Below are positions 7,954-17,346 of a DNA stretch of 64,000 bases, in pieces. Under the pieces are notes generated by a model that worked only from the letters and a program-made list of their open reading frames with translations, was not told the origin of the DNA and ran no database searches. The first letter of the stretch is position 1, and the number at the start of each line of letters is the position of its first letter. The position numbers were made by a program, and so were the translations under genes. Source of the stretch: Microbacterium trichothecenolyticum (lineage in GTDB: Bacteria; Actinomycetota; Actinomycetes; Actinomycetales; Microbacteriaceae); the NCBI RefSeq assembly GCF_000956465.1, contig NZ_JYJA01000034.1:156593-220592 (forward strand), read 5' to 3'.

Positions 7954-8907
7954 TTACGGATTGACGATGACGGGGGTTCCGAGCGGGAGTTCGGAGAGCT
8001 TGGTGATCGCATCGGGGTCGACGCGGAGGCATCCGTTCGAGATCGGTCCGGAGCGGTCGTCGTGGTAGTGGAATGCCGTGACCGCGACATCCGCTCCCCC
8101 GAAGCCGTCGAGGGTCGGCGACTGCACCGACAGATACACGATCGGGTGGCCGCGCGTGTACGCGTACTCGGGCACCACACGCGTCGTCATGATGAACGCG
8201 CGACCGAGGGGGGTCGGCGTGCGATCGGTGCCCCACGCGAAGTCCGACGCGATGCGCTCGGGCACGCCGGCGCGGACGATGTCGATCGTGCGACCGGAGA
8301 TGCTCACGACGACGCTGGTGTCGGTCGGGGCGAGGTCGATGTCGGTCTTGCGCATCCACCCGGCGGTCTGGGCCGGGTTGCCCTGCGAGGGGACGGCCTG
8401 GCGCCCGGTGAGGAGGACCTTGACCCAGTTCTCCTGCTCCTCGACCACCGGGACGGAGGTGCCGTCATAGGGGTACTCGTGCGGAAGGTAGGCGACCGGC
8501 TCGGCGGTGGGATCGGCCCAGACGGGGGCGCCGATGCCTTTTGCGACGGCGTGCGTGGGCAGCGGGGCGGTGAACGCCGCATCGTCGACGGGCAGCGCCG
8601 GAATGATGGCGAAGACGCTGATCTGCGGGAGGGTCGACACGTCGTACGACGCGGTGTTCGCGGCGAACCCCGTGGGGGTCGGCGTGGGTGCGGGCGTGGC
8701 GGTGCGGGTCGGGGTCGCCGTCACGGTCGGAGTCGGTGCGGCCGATGCCTCCGTGGCGGGCGGACGGACGAGCCACGCCACGGTCAGGGCGCCGGCGAGG
8801 AGCGCCGCGGCGAGCGCCAGCACGACCCAGACGTTCGGTCGGCGCTTCGACGGCGCGATGCTGTCGGGTTCGACCGCTGCCGGGCCGTCGGTCTCGGCAT
8901 CCCCCAT
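7954..8907 (-). CDS. L,D-transpeptidase (YkuD domain) with membrane anchor
   Basis: A 317-residue protein: short cytosolic part, one membrane helix (VWVVLALAAALLAGALTVAW), a Thr/Pro linker, an SH3-like middle part, and a C-terminal YkuD domain. The active-site motif is HYHDDRSGPISNGCLRV; the usual SHGC is SNGC here, with the catalytic Cys kept. Such enzymes make 3-3 cross-links or attach proteins to peptidoglycan. ATG 8907 was preferred to the GTG at 8958 because the latter would start inside the intergenic hairpin. The Asn in place of the common His is seen in some family members. Confidence 0.88.
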   Translation of the reverse strand: MGDAETDGPAAVEPDSIAPSKRRPNVWVVLALAAALLAGALTVAWLVRPPATEASAAPTPTVTATPTRTATPAPTPTPTGFAANTASYDVSTLPQISVFAIIPALPVDDAAFTAPLPTHAVAKGIGAPVWADPTAEPVAYLPHEYPYDGTSVPVVEEQENWVKVLLTGRQAVPSQGNPAQTAGWMRKTDIDLAPTDTSVVVSISGRTIDIVRAGVPERIASDFAWGTDRTPTPLGRAFIMTTRVVPEYAYTRGHPIVYLSVQSPTLDGFGGADVAVTAFHYHDDRSGPISNGCLRVDPDAITKLSELPLGTPVIVNP

Positions 8908-8956
8908 TCCCCCATGGTCGGCCCGGATGACGGATGCCGCAACCTGACGCCGACAC

Positions 8957-9000
8957 ACGGATGCCTCGTCCCGCCCATTGCGCCGGGACGAGGCATCCGT
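8957..9000. terminator. strong hairpin between the PLL-repeat and transpeptidase genes
   Basis: Two perfect 17-bp arms (8957-8973 and 8984-9000) flank a 10-nt loop. The outer part of the arm is ACGGATGCCTCG, the same as in the hairpins at 6862 and 47342. It lies just downstream of the PLL-repeat gene stop, so it probably ends that transcript. Confidence 0.75.
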
Positions 9001-9006
9001 GATCCG

Positions 9007-10497
9007 TCATGACCAGCCGTTGTCGAACCAGCTGTGCCACAGGGCGCCGTCGTTGCCGCGACCCACGATGTCGAGCCGGCGCGGACCCCACGACGAGATG
9101 TCGAGCGACGAGGTGAAGCCGCCGCCGAGGGTCTCCCAGCCGCTCCAGCCGTTCTCGAACCACTTGTGCCAGCAGGCGTTGTCGGTGCCGCGCACGACGA
9201 CGTCGAGGCGTCCGGGGCCCCACGCGGCGACACCCGGAGACGACGTCAGCACACCGCCGAGCGACTCCCAGCCGCTCCAGCCGCCGTCGAACCACTTGTG
9301 CCAGAGCGCGTTGTCGGTGCCGCGCACGAACACGTCGAGGCGACCGGGACCCCACGACGCGACCGCGGGGTCGGAGGTGAGGCCTCCGCCGAGCGACTCC
9401 CAGCCGCTCCAGCCGCCGTCGAACCACTTGTGCCACAGCGCGTTGTCCGTGCCGCGCACGAACACGTCGACGCGTCCCGGACCCCACGAGGCGGCCGCCG
9501 GGCCCGAGCTCAGGCCACCGCCCAGCGACTCCCAGTCGTGCCAGCTGCCATCGAACCACTTGTGCCAGAGCGCGTTGTCCGTGCCGCGGGCGAAGATGTC
9601 GAGCCGGCGCGTTCCCCACGACGAGATCGCCGGGTCTGCGGTGATGATCCCGCCGAGCGACTCCCAGTTGTGCCAGCTGCCGTCGAACCACTTGTGCCAG
9701 ACGGCGTTGTCGGTGCCCGCCGCGACCACGTCGAGCCGGCCCGGGCCCCACGAAGCCGCCGCCGGCCCGGTGTTCAGTCCACCGCCCAGAGACTCCCAGC
9801 CCACACCCGTCGGCGCCTGCGAGAGGCTCCCCGTCAGCCGGTACTTGACTCCGCTCGGCGTGTACGTGAGGTTGACCGGGGCCGGCGCGACCACCGGGAT
9901 GGGCAGCCCCATCGAGGTGTCGACGGCCGCGAAGATGAGCGGCGTCATGCCGATGAGGTCGTCGGGATCGCCCCACGACCTCAGGAAGAGCCCGATCTTG
10001 CCGAGCGTGTCGGGCTCGATCGCGGCGCGGATCTTCGCGACGGCCGCGTCGATGTCGGGTTTCGGATCGGTGAGCGACAGCTTGCCGCCCTCGACGAGGC
10101 TCTTCAGCTGCGTGCGCACCGCATTCACGAGGTCGTTGATGAGGCCGCGGACCGCGGAGAACGGCGTCGCGTCCGATTCGAACACCAGCACGAGAGCGCC
10201 CAGCAGCTCGGGGAACTGCCCCGACTTCACCTGTTCCGCAGTCGGACGAGTGACGTCGTCGAAGCGCACGGCGCCCTGATTCGCGGGAACGGCCTTCGAC
10301 TCCCCCGAATCGATCCCGTTCGCCCAGTCGTCGTTCAGCACCCCGCTCCAGAACACGCTCGTCGACCCCGGCGTGAGGAATTTCGACCGGAATCCGACCA
10401 TCACGATGTACGGCTCGTCTCCGTCCGACCAGAAGTCGTCCTCGTCCGCATTGTCGACGAACAGCCGCTCCAGACGTATCGTCCATGACTCGGCCAT
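9007..10497 (-). CDS. protein with six PLL-like beta-propeller repeats (DUF346 type)
   Basis: A 496-residue protein without a recognisable signal peptide. Residues 1 to about 190 form an unassigned domain starting with [19 protein letters not shown]. From residue 234 to the end there are six tandem 44-residue repeats of the pattern WESLGG...[25 protein letters not shown]. This is the blade pattern of PLL-like lectin propellers, which bind fucose or other sugars and are usually seven-bladed. Six visible blades with a blade-final Trp at the C-terminus suggests either a six-bladed ring or a degenerate blade further upstream. ATG 10497 has GGAGG 6 nt upstream. The N-terminal domain and cell location are unknown. 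Confidence 0.85.
   Translation of the reverse strand: MAESWTIRLERLFVDNADEDDFWSDGDEPYIVMVGFRSKFLTPGSTSVFWSGVLNDDWANGIDSGESKAVPANQGAVRFDDVTRPTAEQVKSGQFPELLGALVLVFESDATPFSAVRGLINDLVNAVRTQLKSLVEGGKLSLTDPKPDIDAAVAKIRAAIEPDTLGKIGLFLRSWGDPDDLIGMTPLIFAAVDTSMGLPIPVVAPAPVNLTYTPSGVKYRLTGSLSQAPTGVGWESLGGGLNTGPAAASWGPGRLDVVAAGTDNAVWHKWFDGSWHNWESLGGIITADPAISSWGTRRLDIFARGTDNALWHKWFDGSWHDWESLGGGLSSGPAAASWGPGRVDVFVRGTDNALWHKWFDGGWSGWESLGGGLTSDPAVASWGPGRLDVFVRGTDNALWHKWFDGGWSGWESLGGVLTSSPGVAAWGPGRLDVVVRGTDNACWHKWFENGWSGWETLGGGFTSSLDISSWGPRRLDIVGRGNDGALWHSWFDNGWS
9010..9798 (-). repeat. six tandem 132-bp repeats coding for propeller blades
   Basis: The repeats are 44 codons each (the last is 43). The invariant core reads WGPGRLDV and [11 protein letters not shown]. 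Neighbouring units 3 and 4 are nearly identical at the protein level, which points to recent unit duplication or gene conversion. Confidence 0.9.
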
Positions 10498-10580
10498 AGC
10501 TGCCTCCGTTCACCGGGACCGCCCGGCGGGCGGATCTCCACCGGTGAGGAGCGGAACCGACTCGCGGGTGATACGGCGGC

Positions 10581-10586
10581 TAGCCT
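10581..10586 (+). promoter_or_regulatory. -10 box of the F420-type oxidoreductase gene, leaderless layout
   Basis: TAGCCT lies 7 nt before GTG 10594. No Shine-Dalgarno is seen. Confidence 0.45.
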
Positions 10587-10593
10587 GATTCGC

Positions 10594-11322
10594 GTGGGTG
10601 AGCGCACGCGGACGGGGATCACGGATGCCGGCGCGCCACCCCGCATCCGGACGCTCGGCATCATCGGCGCCGGGCGGGTGGGGCAGGTGCTCGCCCGCCT
10701 CGCGATCGCCGCCGGTCACCGCGTGCTCGTGGCCGGGTCGGGCGACCCCGCACGGATCGCCGGCACGATCGAGGCTGTGGCTCCCGGCGCGGTCGCGGTC
10801 GAGGCATCCGTTGCCGCACGCGACGCGGACGCGATCGTGCTCGCCCTGCCGCTCCCCCAGCACCACACGCTGCCCGCCGAAGATCTGCGGGGAAAGCTCG
10901 CGATCGACGCGATGAACTACTGGTGGGAGGTCGACGGGCTGCGAGCCGACTTCGGCGACCTGCGCACCACGACGAGCGAGACGGTGCAGAGGTTCCTGCC
11001 CGAGACCCGGGTCGTGAAGGCGTTCAACCACATGGGCTACCGCGATCTCGACGAGGAGGCGCGGCCGGTCGGGTCCCCGGGTCGGAAGGCGATCGCGGTG
11101 GCGGGCGACGACGAGGCATCGGTCGCACTCGTGATGCGGCTCGTCGACGACCTGGGCTTCGACCCGGTGCTCGCGGGGCCCCTCGCTGCGGGCATCATGC
11201 TCGAGCCCGGCGCCGAGGCCTTCGGCGCCGACGTCGACGCCATCGAGCTCCGCGCGATGCTCGACCGCTTCCCGACCTCGCAGCGCGGAATCATGGTGGC
11301 CCGCGCCCGCGCCGCGGGCTGA
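10594..11322 (+). CDS. F420-dependent NADP oxidoreductase family protein
   Basis: A 242-residue protein with an N-terminal Rossmann fold (TLGIIGAGRVGQVLARLAIA, then VLVAGSG) and the family features DAIVLALPLPQHH, DAMNYWW and VKAFNHMGY. It resembles NADPH:F420 reductases and related NAD(P)-binding proteins. Actinobacteria make F420, but many proteins of this family do not use it, so the cofactor is open. The start at GTG 10594 rests on the -10 box. An unusually long inverted repeat lies 23 bp after the stop. Confidence 0.84.
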   Translation: MGERTRTGITDAGAPPRIRTLGIIGAGRVGQVLARLAIAAGHRVLVAGSGDPARIAGTIEAVAPGAVAVEASVAARDADAIVLALPLPQHHTLPAEDLRGKLAIDAMNYWWEVDGLRADFGDLRTTTSETVQRFLPETRVVKAFNHMGYRDLDEEARPVGSPGRKAIAVAGDDEASVALVMRLVDDLGFDPVLAGPLAAGIMLEPGAEAFGADVDAIELRAMLDRFPTSQRGIMVARARAAG

Positions 11323-11344
11323 CCCCGGCTTCCTCCCTTCTCCC

Positions 11345-11411
11345 ACAGGTCAACCGGGGTTCTACAGGAGAAGCGCGCGGCGTTGGTCCTGTAGAGGCCC
11401 GGTTGACCTGT
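11345..11411. terminator. long inverted repeat between convergent genes
   Basis: Two 25-bp arms (11345-11369 and 11387-11411) match at 23 of 25 positions around a 17-nt loop. The outer arm is ACAGGTCAACCGGG and the inner arm TCTACAGGA. It has no T-run but is the strongest hairpin in the window. It lies between the stop of the F420-type gene and the stop of the DUF2809 gene. A bidirectional terminator is the plain reading; a REP-like element is also possible. Confidence 0.7.
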
Positions 11412-11421
11412 TGAGGCGGGG

Positions 11422-11823
11422 TCAGCGGCCAGGAGCCTCGGCCGCACGCCGGACTCTGCGGATCCCGGCATCGACGGCGGTCGCGAGAATGATCGTCGCC
11501 ACGTAGACCAGGAGGTCGCGGGCGTCGAACACCGTGCCGAGGACGAGCATCACGGGTGGGAAGGTCGCACCCCAGACGAGCGGGAGCCCTGTGAGCTGGA
11601 ACAGCTCGACCGCCACGCACCACGCGGCGGCGATCCCGCCCGCGGCGAGCGGGGGAAGGCGCGGGGCGATCAGCACCACCGCCAGGTACGCCGCGACGGC
11701 GTAGAGGGCGTCCCCGGCGATGTCGGTCGCTGCCGTGTCGGGCAGCACGCCGTGCACCAGCAGCCCTGCGGCAACCGTCACGACGAGCAGCAGCGCGGCG
11801 ACGAGCCGACGAGTGCGGGTCAC
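11422..11823 (-). CDS. DUF2809 domain membrane protein
   Basis: A 133-residue protein with four hydrophobic helices and the DUF2809 hallmarks: an early GLLVHGVLPDTAATDIAGDALYA segment, a middle WCVAVELFQLTGLP, and GTVFDARDLLVYVATI near the end. The family is of unknown function. GTG 11823 overlaps the stop of mug by 4 bp, so the two genes are translationally coupled. The longer frame that extends upstream only shadows mug. Confidence 0.85.
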   Translation of the reverse strand: MTRTRRLVAALLLVVTVAAGLLVHGVLPDTAATDIAGDALYAVAAYLAVVLIAPRLPPLAAGGIAAAWCVAVELFQLTGLPLVWGATFPPVMLVLGTVFDARDLLVYVATIILATAVDAGIRRVRRAAEAPGR

Positions 11824-12389
11824 GAGATCACGCCCGCGGCTCGAGCGGGCTCCGCGTACGCCTCGGCCAGCGTCGCCACCGTCATGTGGGCGTTCAGGCC
11901 GCTCGGATTGGGCACCACCCACAGTGCGGCGCCGCCGAGATCGTCGGGCTGCCGGCCTGCAGTCGCCCGCGGCTGCGCGAAGCCCTGCCGATAGGCGGTG
12001 AGCCCGAGGATCGCGACCACGGCGGGCCTCCAGCCGGCGACATCGCGGGCCAGCCGCTCGGCGCCCTCGCGGAGCTCTGTCCGCGAGAGCTCGTCCGCGC
12101 GCGCCGTGGCGCGCCGCACGATGCTCGAGATGCCGATGCCCGCGTCGAGCAGCATGCGGCGGTCGGCCCCGGCCATGCCGTCGTCGCCGATGCGCGGCAT
12201 CCGTTCGATGATGCCGGCCGCGACGAGGGCCGGGTAGAAGCGATTGCCCGGGTAGGCGAACGGCACGCCGGTGGCGGCCGTCCACAGACCCGGGTTGATG
12301 CCCACGAACACCAGTTTCGGGTGCGAGGGCATGAGATCCGGGATGCTGCGCCCGCGGTACGTCTGCAGTTCGGCGCGCGTGAAACCCAT
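11820..12389 (-). CDS. mug: G/U mismatch-specific DNA glycosylase (Mug family)
   Basis: An enzyme of about 189 residues that removes uracil or ethenocytosine from mismatched DNA in base excision repair. The family motif FVGINPGLWTAATGVPFA carries the Asn of the water-activating loop, followed by NRFYPAL. The second active-site stretch is VPNPSGLNAH. It is the first gene of a pair with the DUF2809 gene. ATG 12389 is preferred because the fold starts just after it; GTG 12407 is possible. Confidence 0.9.
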   Translation of the reverse strand: MGFTRAELQTYRGRSIPDLMPSHPKLVFVGINPGLWTAATGVPFAYPGNRFYPALVAAGIIERMPRIGDDGMAGADRRMLLDAGIGISSIVRRATARADELSRTELREGAERLARDVAGWRPAVVAILGLTAYRQGFAQPRATAGRQPDDLGGAALWVVPNPSGLNAHMTVATLAEAYAEPARAAGVIS

Positions 12390-12434
12390 GCGTTCAGTCT
12401 CACGCACCCGCGGGCGCAGCCCGGCAATGAGGCG

Positions 12435-12905
12435 TCAGGTGCGCGTCTGACCAGCCGGCTCGAGGGTGAAGTCGTTCGAGGCGGACCCGTCGGGGCGCGT
12501 GCTCTCCTGGAACACGAACTCCAGGCCGCGCTCGTCGAAGGCGCGGAACCAGTCGTCCCACGAGACCTCCTTGAGGTCTTCGAGGTCGTTGCCGAAGTCG
12601 AAGTCGAAGCGGAGTTCGCCGACGTCGCCGTCGTCGTCGGTGCCTTCGACGATGGCCGGGGTCGCGTGACGGTCCTCCGCCCACTGGCGGATCACGTCGT
12701 GGTCGGTCGTCGCACTGTGCTCGACGGGCTCCTGCGGGATCGACTCATCCCGCTCCGGCACGGCGTTCTGGCGGGCGTCGGCCGGGGTACCGACGCGGGG
12801 GTCGGCCGCCTCGCGCTCGCGCTGCTCGCGGCGCGTGGCCGCGATCGGCTCCTCGGCGCGCGCGTTCTGCCGCGGGGTGTCCATGTGCTCTGCGTGGTCG
12901 CTCAT
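12435..12905 (-). CDS. conserved hypothetical acidic protein
   Basis: A 156-residue soluble protein in two parts. Residues 1-70 are a low-complexity charged tail with repeated Arg/Glu and QNA motifs. Residues 72-140 form a conserved-looking unit: HDVIRQWAEDRHATPAIVEG, LRFDFDF, VSWDDWFRAFDERGLEFVFQE. I have met similar C-terminal units in many bacterial small proteins of unknown function but cannot name the family. ATG 12905 has a good GGAGG 7 nt upstream. It lies alone after the mug pair. Confidence 0.75.
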   Translation of the reverse strand: MSDHAEHMDTPRQNARAEEPIAATRREQREREAADPRVGTPADARQNAVPERDESIPQEPVEHSATTDHDVIRQWAEDRHATPAIVEGTDDDGDVGELRFDFDFGNDLEDLKEVSWDDWFRAFDERGLEFVFQESTRPDGSASNDFTLEPAGQTRT

Positions 12906-12994
12906 GAGCGTCCTCCTTCTGGGGTCCTCCCAGACTGCGGCGGGCAGAACGCCGTGTGGAGGGGCTTGTCACCGGGCACGGTGCGCGCTAGGAC

Positions 12995-13960
12995 TCAGTT
13001 CCGCGCGGCGTCGATCTGCGCCGCCATCAGCGTGACGAGCTCGTACACGACATGGCTCGCGGCGATGCCGGTCAGCTGCGCGTGGTCGTACGCGGGCGAC
13101 ACCTCGACCACGTCCGCCCCCACGACGTCCAGGTCGCTCAGGGCACGCAGCATCCGGAGCAGTTCCCTGCTCGTCATGCCGCCCGCCTCCGGGGTTCCGG
13201 TGCCCGGGGCGTGGGCAGGGTCGAGCACATCGATGTCGATCGAGATGTACAGCGGCTTGTCGCCGACGCGGCGGCGAACGCGCTCGATCGCGGCCTCGAT
13301 GCCGCGCTCCTCGATGTCGACGCTCGAGACGATCGAGAAGCCGAGACGCTCGTCGTCGTCGAGGTCCTGCTTCGAGTACAGCGGCCCGCGCGTGCCGACG
13401 TGGCAGCTCGCGGTGAGGTCGATGAGACCCTCCTCGCTCGCGCGGCGGAACGGCGTGCCGTGCGTGACGGGGGCGCCGAAGTAGGTGTCCCAGGTGTCGA
13501 GGTGCGCATCGAAGTGCAGCACGGCGACCGGCCCGTGCTTCTTGTTCACGGCGCGCAGCAGCGGGAGGGCGATGGTGTGGTCGCCGCCGACGGTGACGAT
13601 GCGGTCGACGCGCTCGCCGAGGGCCGTGGCCGCGGTCTCGATGTCGGCGACGGCCTCGCCGATGTCGAACGGGTTCGCCGGGATGTCACCGGCATCGACG
13701 ACCTGCGCGGCCGCGAACGGGGACACGTCCTGCGCGGGGTTGTACGGCCGCAGCAGCCGCGACGACTCGCGCACGTGCGACGGGCCGAAACGCGCTCCCG
13801 GGCGGTAGCTCACGCCGGTGTCGAACGGGATGCCGACGATCGCGAGATCGGCGCGCGGCACCTCCTCGATGCGCGGCAGCCGTGCGAACGTCGCGATGCC
13901 GGCGTAGCGCGGGTAGACAGATGCGTCGACGGGGCCGACGGGTTCGCGGTCGTCAGTCAT
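12995..13960 (-). CDS. ureohydrolase (agmatinase / guanidino-acid hydrolase family)
   Basis: A 321-residue arginase-fold enzyme that hydrolyses a guanidino group to urea and an amine. The di-manganese ligands are visible: [10 protein letters not shown] (His), [10 protein letters not shown] (Asp-His-Asp), and [16 protein letters not shown] (two Asp). Family members include agmatinase, guanidinobutyrase and guanidinopropionase, and sequence alone does not separate them. Its start overlaps the stop of the ThDP enzyme gene by 4 bp (ATGA). Coupling with an AruI-like decarboxylase favours a guanidinobutyrate-type substrate over agmatine; that is inference. Confidence 0.88.
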   Translation of the reverse strand: MTDDREPVGPVDASVYPRYAGIATFARLPRIEEVPRADLAIVGIPFDTGVSYRPGARFGPSHVRESSRLLRPYNPAQDVSPFAAAQVVDAGDIPANPFDIGEAVADIETAATALGERVDRIVTVGGDHTIALPLLRAVNKKHGPVAVLHFDAHLDTWDTYFGAPVTHGTPFRRASEEGLIDLTASCHVGTRGPLYSKQDLDDDERLGFSIVSSVDIEERGIEAAIERVRRRVGDKPLYISIDIDVLDPAHAPGTGTPEAGGMTSRELLRMLRALSDLDVVGADVVEVSPAYDHAQLTGIAASHVVYELVTLMAAQIDAARN

Positions 13961-15618
13961 GACTCGCCTCTCAGGGTCGAAGATTCGGTCGACGGATGCT
14001 GCGCCCCGGCGTTCTGCGGAATGTGGACGAGCTGAACGCCGCCGGCGGCGAGGGCTTCACCGAGCGCAGCGGCGATGTCGTCGGAGGTCTCGGCACGCCG
14101 GCCGGTCGCCCCGAACGCGTTGGCGAGGGCGACCCAGTCGGGCTGCACGAGATCCACGCCGACCGGGCGGATGCCGCGATCCACCTCGTTCTGCTTGATC
14201 TCGGCGTAGCCGCCGTTGTCGACGCATACGACGGTGAGGTCGAGGCGCTGCTCGACCGCCGTCACGAGCTCGTTGACGCAGAACATCAGCGCGCCGTCGC
14301 CGACAACGGCGACGACGGGGCGGCCGCCGACGGCGGGCTGGGCGATGCGGGCGCCGATCGCGGCGGGGAGCCCGTAGCCGAGCGTCGCGTAGGTCGGCGT
14401 GTACAGGAGCGAGTGCGGGCACGACTGGCGCAGCACGTTGGCGAGCGCCAGGTACACGATCTGCGACGAATCGCCGGAGACGATCGCGTCAGGCGGAAGG
14501 GCGGCCGCGAGAGTCTCGGCGAGCGCGACCGTCCCGGGGAGGATTCCGGCCGTCTCGGCGGCGATCGCGGCGCGTTCGGCCGTCACGTCACGGAGTGCGC
14601 GAGGCTCGTCGGCAAGCGCGGCGAGGAGGTCTTCGGCCACGGCGGTGCAGTCGCCCACGATGCCGACGGACGCGTCGAGGTTCTTGTGGAGCTGCGCGGC
14701 CGAGATGTCGACGCGGACCACCGCGCCGCGCGCGTCGAGTCGCGGCGCCCACAGCTCGGCCTCGCCGAGCTTCGAGCCGAGCACGAGCAGCACGTCCGCG
14801 TCCTCGGCGACCCGGCGCGCGGCCTCGAGGCGCAGGCTCGACCCCAGCGACAAGGGGTGGTGCTCATCCACGGTGGCCTTGCCGTTGAGGGTCGTGACGA
14901 CCGGGGCGCCGAGCCGCTCGGCGAGCGCCGTGATCGCGCGGCCGGCGCGCGTGGCGCCGCCACCCGCGACGATCACCGGGCGCGCAGCATCCGTCAGCAG
15001 CTTCGCGGCGTCGCGCACCGCAGCCGCGTCACCGCGAACCGGCGCGGGAGCCGGACGAGCCTCGCGCGCCGCCGCCGGCACGTCGGCCGGCGCCTCGAGC
15101 ACGTCCAGCGGGATCTCGATGTGCACCGGGCGTGGGCGCCCGGTGCGGAACAGCGCGAACGCATCGTGCACCGCGTCCACGGCATCCGCCGCCGTCGTCA
15201 CGCGACGCGACCACTCCGCGATCGCGCCGACCATCGCCGTCGCATCCTTCGTCTCGTGCAGCGTGCCGACGTCGCGGAACTCGGCCCCGAGGGCCACGCC
15301 TGGCGAGATCACCAGCAGCGGCCGCGATTCGCAGAACGCGGTGCCGATCGCGCTCATCGCGTTCTGCAGACCCGGGCCCGACGTCGTGATGACGACGCCG
15401 GGCAGCCCCGTCTGCTGCGCCCAGCCATCGGCGCCATAGCCCGAGCCCTGCTCGTGGCGGTTGGTCACCGCGCGCATGCCGAGGCCTTCGAGCGGCCGGT
15501 ACAACTCGAGGTTGTGCGTGCCCGGAATGCCGAACACCGCGGTGACCCCGTAGTTGCGCACGGTCTCGAGCACGGCGCGGCCGGTCGTGTCGGAGTACTG
15601 GTCCGCGATGTCGGTCAT
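13957..15618 (-). CDS. thiamine diphosphate-dependent decarboxylase, AruI-like
   Basis: A 553-residue protein of the acetolactate synthase/decarboxylase superfamily: N-terminal PYR domain ([19 protein letters not shown], then [12 protein letters not shown] with the cofactor-activating Glu), central domain with [12 protein letters not shown], and C-terminal PP domain ([14 protein letters not shown] then [12 protein letters not shown] for Mg-ThDP). [13 protein letters not shown] and [13 protein letters not shown] are close to what I know from 5-guanidino-2-oxopentanoate decarboxylases (AruI). The start at ATG 15618 overlaps the amidohydrolase stop by 4 bp. A generic acetolactate-synthase-like function cannot be excluded. 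Confidence 0.83.
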   Translation of the reverse strand: MTDIADQYSDTTGRAVLETVRNYGVTAVFGIPGTHNLELYRPLEGLGMRAVTNRHEQGSGYGADGWAQQTGLPGVVITTSGPGLQNAMSAIGTAFCESRPLLVISPGVALGAEFRDVGTLHETKDATAMVGAIAEWSRRVTTAADAVDAVHDAFALFRTGRPRPVHIEIPLDVLEAPADVPAAAREARPAPAPVRGDAAAVRDAAKLLTDAARPVIVAGGGATRAGRAITALAERLGAPVVTTLNGKATVDEHHPLSLGSSLRLEAARRVAEDADVLLVLGSKLGEAELWAPRLDARGAVVRVDISAAQLHKNLDASVGIVGDCTAVAEDLLAALADEPRALRDVTAERAAIAAETAGILPGTVALAETLAAALPPDAIVSGDSSQIVYLALANVLRQSCPHSLLYTPTYATLGYGLPAAIGARIAQPAVGGRPVVAVVGDGALMFCVNELVTAVEQRLDLTVVCVDNGGYAEIKQNEVDRGIRPVGVDLVQPDWVALANAFGATGRRAETSDDIAAALGEALAAGGVQLVHIPQNAGAQHPSTESSTLRGES

Positions 15619-17306
15619 GGTGTCAGCGCCTCGACGCGCGCCATCGCGTACCGTCGTTCGCCCGCGACCCACGTCTCGAGCACCGGGATCCGCGAGATCT
15701 CGCTCGCGTCGACCGCAAGCGGGTCGGCGCCGAGCACCGCGAAGTCGGCGTACTTGCCGGCCTCGAGGGAGCCCAGGTCGTCTTCGCGGCCCAGCGAGAC
15801 CGCGCCCTCATAGGTGTGGGCGCGCAGCGCCGCATCCGCCGACACCCGGAGGGAGTCGGGACCGAGCTTGTGCCCACGGCGCGTCACGCGCGTGACGGCG
15901 GTCTGGATCGCCTCGAGCGGGATGGGCTCGGCGACAGGCGCATCGGACGAGATCGTGAACGGCACCCCGGCCGCCTCGAACTCGCCGAGCGGGTTGAACC
16001 GCTCCCCCGGGGTGCCGATCGCCTGCTCGACCCCCTCGCCCCAGTTGAAGTAGTGCTGGGTTTGGTTGACGGGACGGATGCCGGCTGCCGCCATGCGCCG
16101 GATCTGCTCCGGGGTCGGCAGCCCGCAGTGCTCGATGCGGTGGCGGGAGTCGTCGTCGGGGTGCTCGGCGAGCGCCGCCTCGATCGCCGACACGACCATC
16201 TCGATCGCCGTCGGCGACTGGGCGTGCGTCGCGGTCTGGAGGCCTGCGGCGTGCGCCTTGCGGATGAGCTCGGCGTACTCGGCGGGCTCGTGGTAGAGCT
16301 GCCCGGTCCGGCACGGGTCGCCGACGTAGCCGTCGGGGAAGTACGCCGTCCAGCCGCCGAGCGTGCCGTCGGCGTACAGCTTGATGCCGGCGAAGCTCAG
16401 GTGGGCGTTGCCGAACTGGCCGACCAGCCCCATCTCGAGCGCCTCGTCGAGCAGGTGCGACAGCAGGTACATCGACACCCGCAGCTCCAGCCGGCCGGCC
16501 TCGGCGAGGCGCAGGTACATGTCGAACTCGCGGCGCGACACCTGCGCGTCGCCGATCGTCGTCACTCCCCCGGCGAGGAACCGCTGCGTCGCGACATCCA
16601 GCTGCCGCAGGTGCTCCTCCGGCTCGTCGGCGAGGTGGAAGTTCGGACCGTGGTGGCCGATCTTCACGCCGTGCACTCCGGTGAGCATGTTGCACGCGGC
16701 ATCCGAGATCTCGCCGGTGAGCTCGCCGTCGGCGTCGCGGAAGATCTCGCCGCCCTCGGGGTTGGGGGTGTCGCGGTCGACGCCGTTGATCTCGAACGTG
16801 TAAGAGTTCACGACGCCGCCGTGCCCCGACGCGTTCATGAGGTAGACCTCGCGGTCGGTCGCGACCTCGTCGAGCTCGAAACGGGACGGATGCCGCTGCT
16901 CGGCGAGGTTGCGGTGCTCATAGCCGTACCCCCGCACCGGCCGCCCTGCCGGCAGCCCGGCGGCCGCGGCCTTCAGCAGCGCCACGATCTCAGGGATGCT
17001 GCCCGACTTCTCGGGACCGCAGTCCACCCAGGTCATGAGCTGGCCGTACATGAGCGGGTGGGCGTGGGCGTCGACGAAGCCCGGCACGACGACCGCGTCG
17101 CCGAGGTCGACGACCTCGGGGTCCAGGCGGAGGGCGGCCGCAGCATCCCGGCACTCCTGTGCCGTGCCGATCGCGACGACGCGTCCGCGGTCGGTGAGCA
17201 TCGCGGTGGCGGTGCTGTCCTGCGCGTCGACGGTGTGGATGGCACCGGCGATCACCAGGCGCGGGGTCTGCTGCGCGGGGCGGTCGAAGGGGGCGAGCTT
17301 TCTCAT
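15615..17306 (-). CDS. amidohydrolase, YtcJ-like
   Basis: A 563-residue metal-dependent hydrolase of the YtcJ/N-substituted formamide deformylase group. The N-terminal beta-sandwich leads into VVVPGFVDAHAHPLM (first metal site, HxH). Later metal ligands lie in TATHAQSP, RIEHCGLP and ISSDAPVAEP (catalytic Asp). Such enzymes cleave amide or formamide bonds of amine derivatives. It is the second gene of the operon after the MFS gene (40-bp gap) and is coupled by ATGA overlap to the ThDP enzyme. A natural substrate with an acylated amine or guanidine fits the context. Confidence 0.87.
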   Translation of the reverse strand: MRKLAPFDRPAQQTPRLVIAGAIHTVDAQDSTATAMLTDRGRVVAIGTAQECRDAAAALRLDPEVVDLGDAVVVPGFVDAHAHPLMYGQLMTWVDCGPEKSGSIPEIVALLKAAAAGLPAGRPVRGYGYEHRNLAEQRHPSRFELDEVATDREVYLMNASGHGGVVNSYTFEINGVDRDTPNPEGGEIFRDADGELTGEISDAACNMLTGVHGVKIGHHGPNFHLADEPEEHLRQLDVATQRFLAGGVTTIGDAQVSRREFDMYLRLAEAGRLELRVSMYLLSHLLDEALEMGLVGQFGNAHLSFAGIKLYADGTLGGWTAYFPDGYVGDPCRTGQLYHEPAEYAELIRKAHAAGLQTATHAQSPTAIEMVVSAIEAALAEHPDDDSRHRIEHCGLPTPEQIRRMAAAGIRPVNQTQHYFNWGEGVEQAIGTPGERFNPLGEFEAAGVPFTISSDAPVAEPIPLEAIQTAVTRVTRRGHKLGPDSLRVSADAALRAHTYEGAVSLGREDDLGSLEAGKYADFAVLGADPLAVDASEISRIPVLETWVAGERRYAMARVEALTP

Positions 17307-17346
17307 GGTGTCCTCTGTTCGAGTTCGAGTGCGGACGGAGCCGTGC

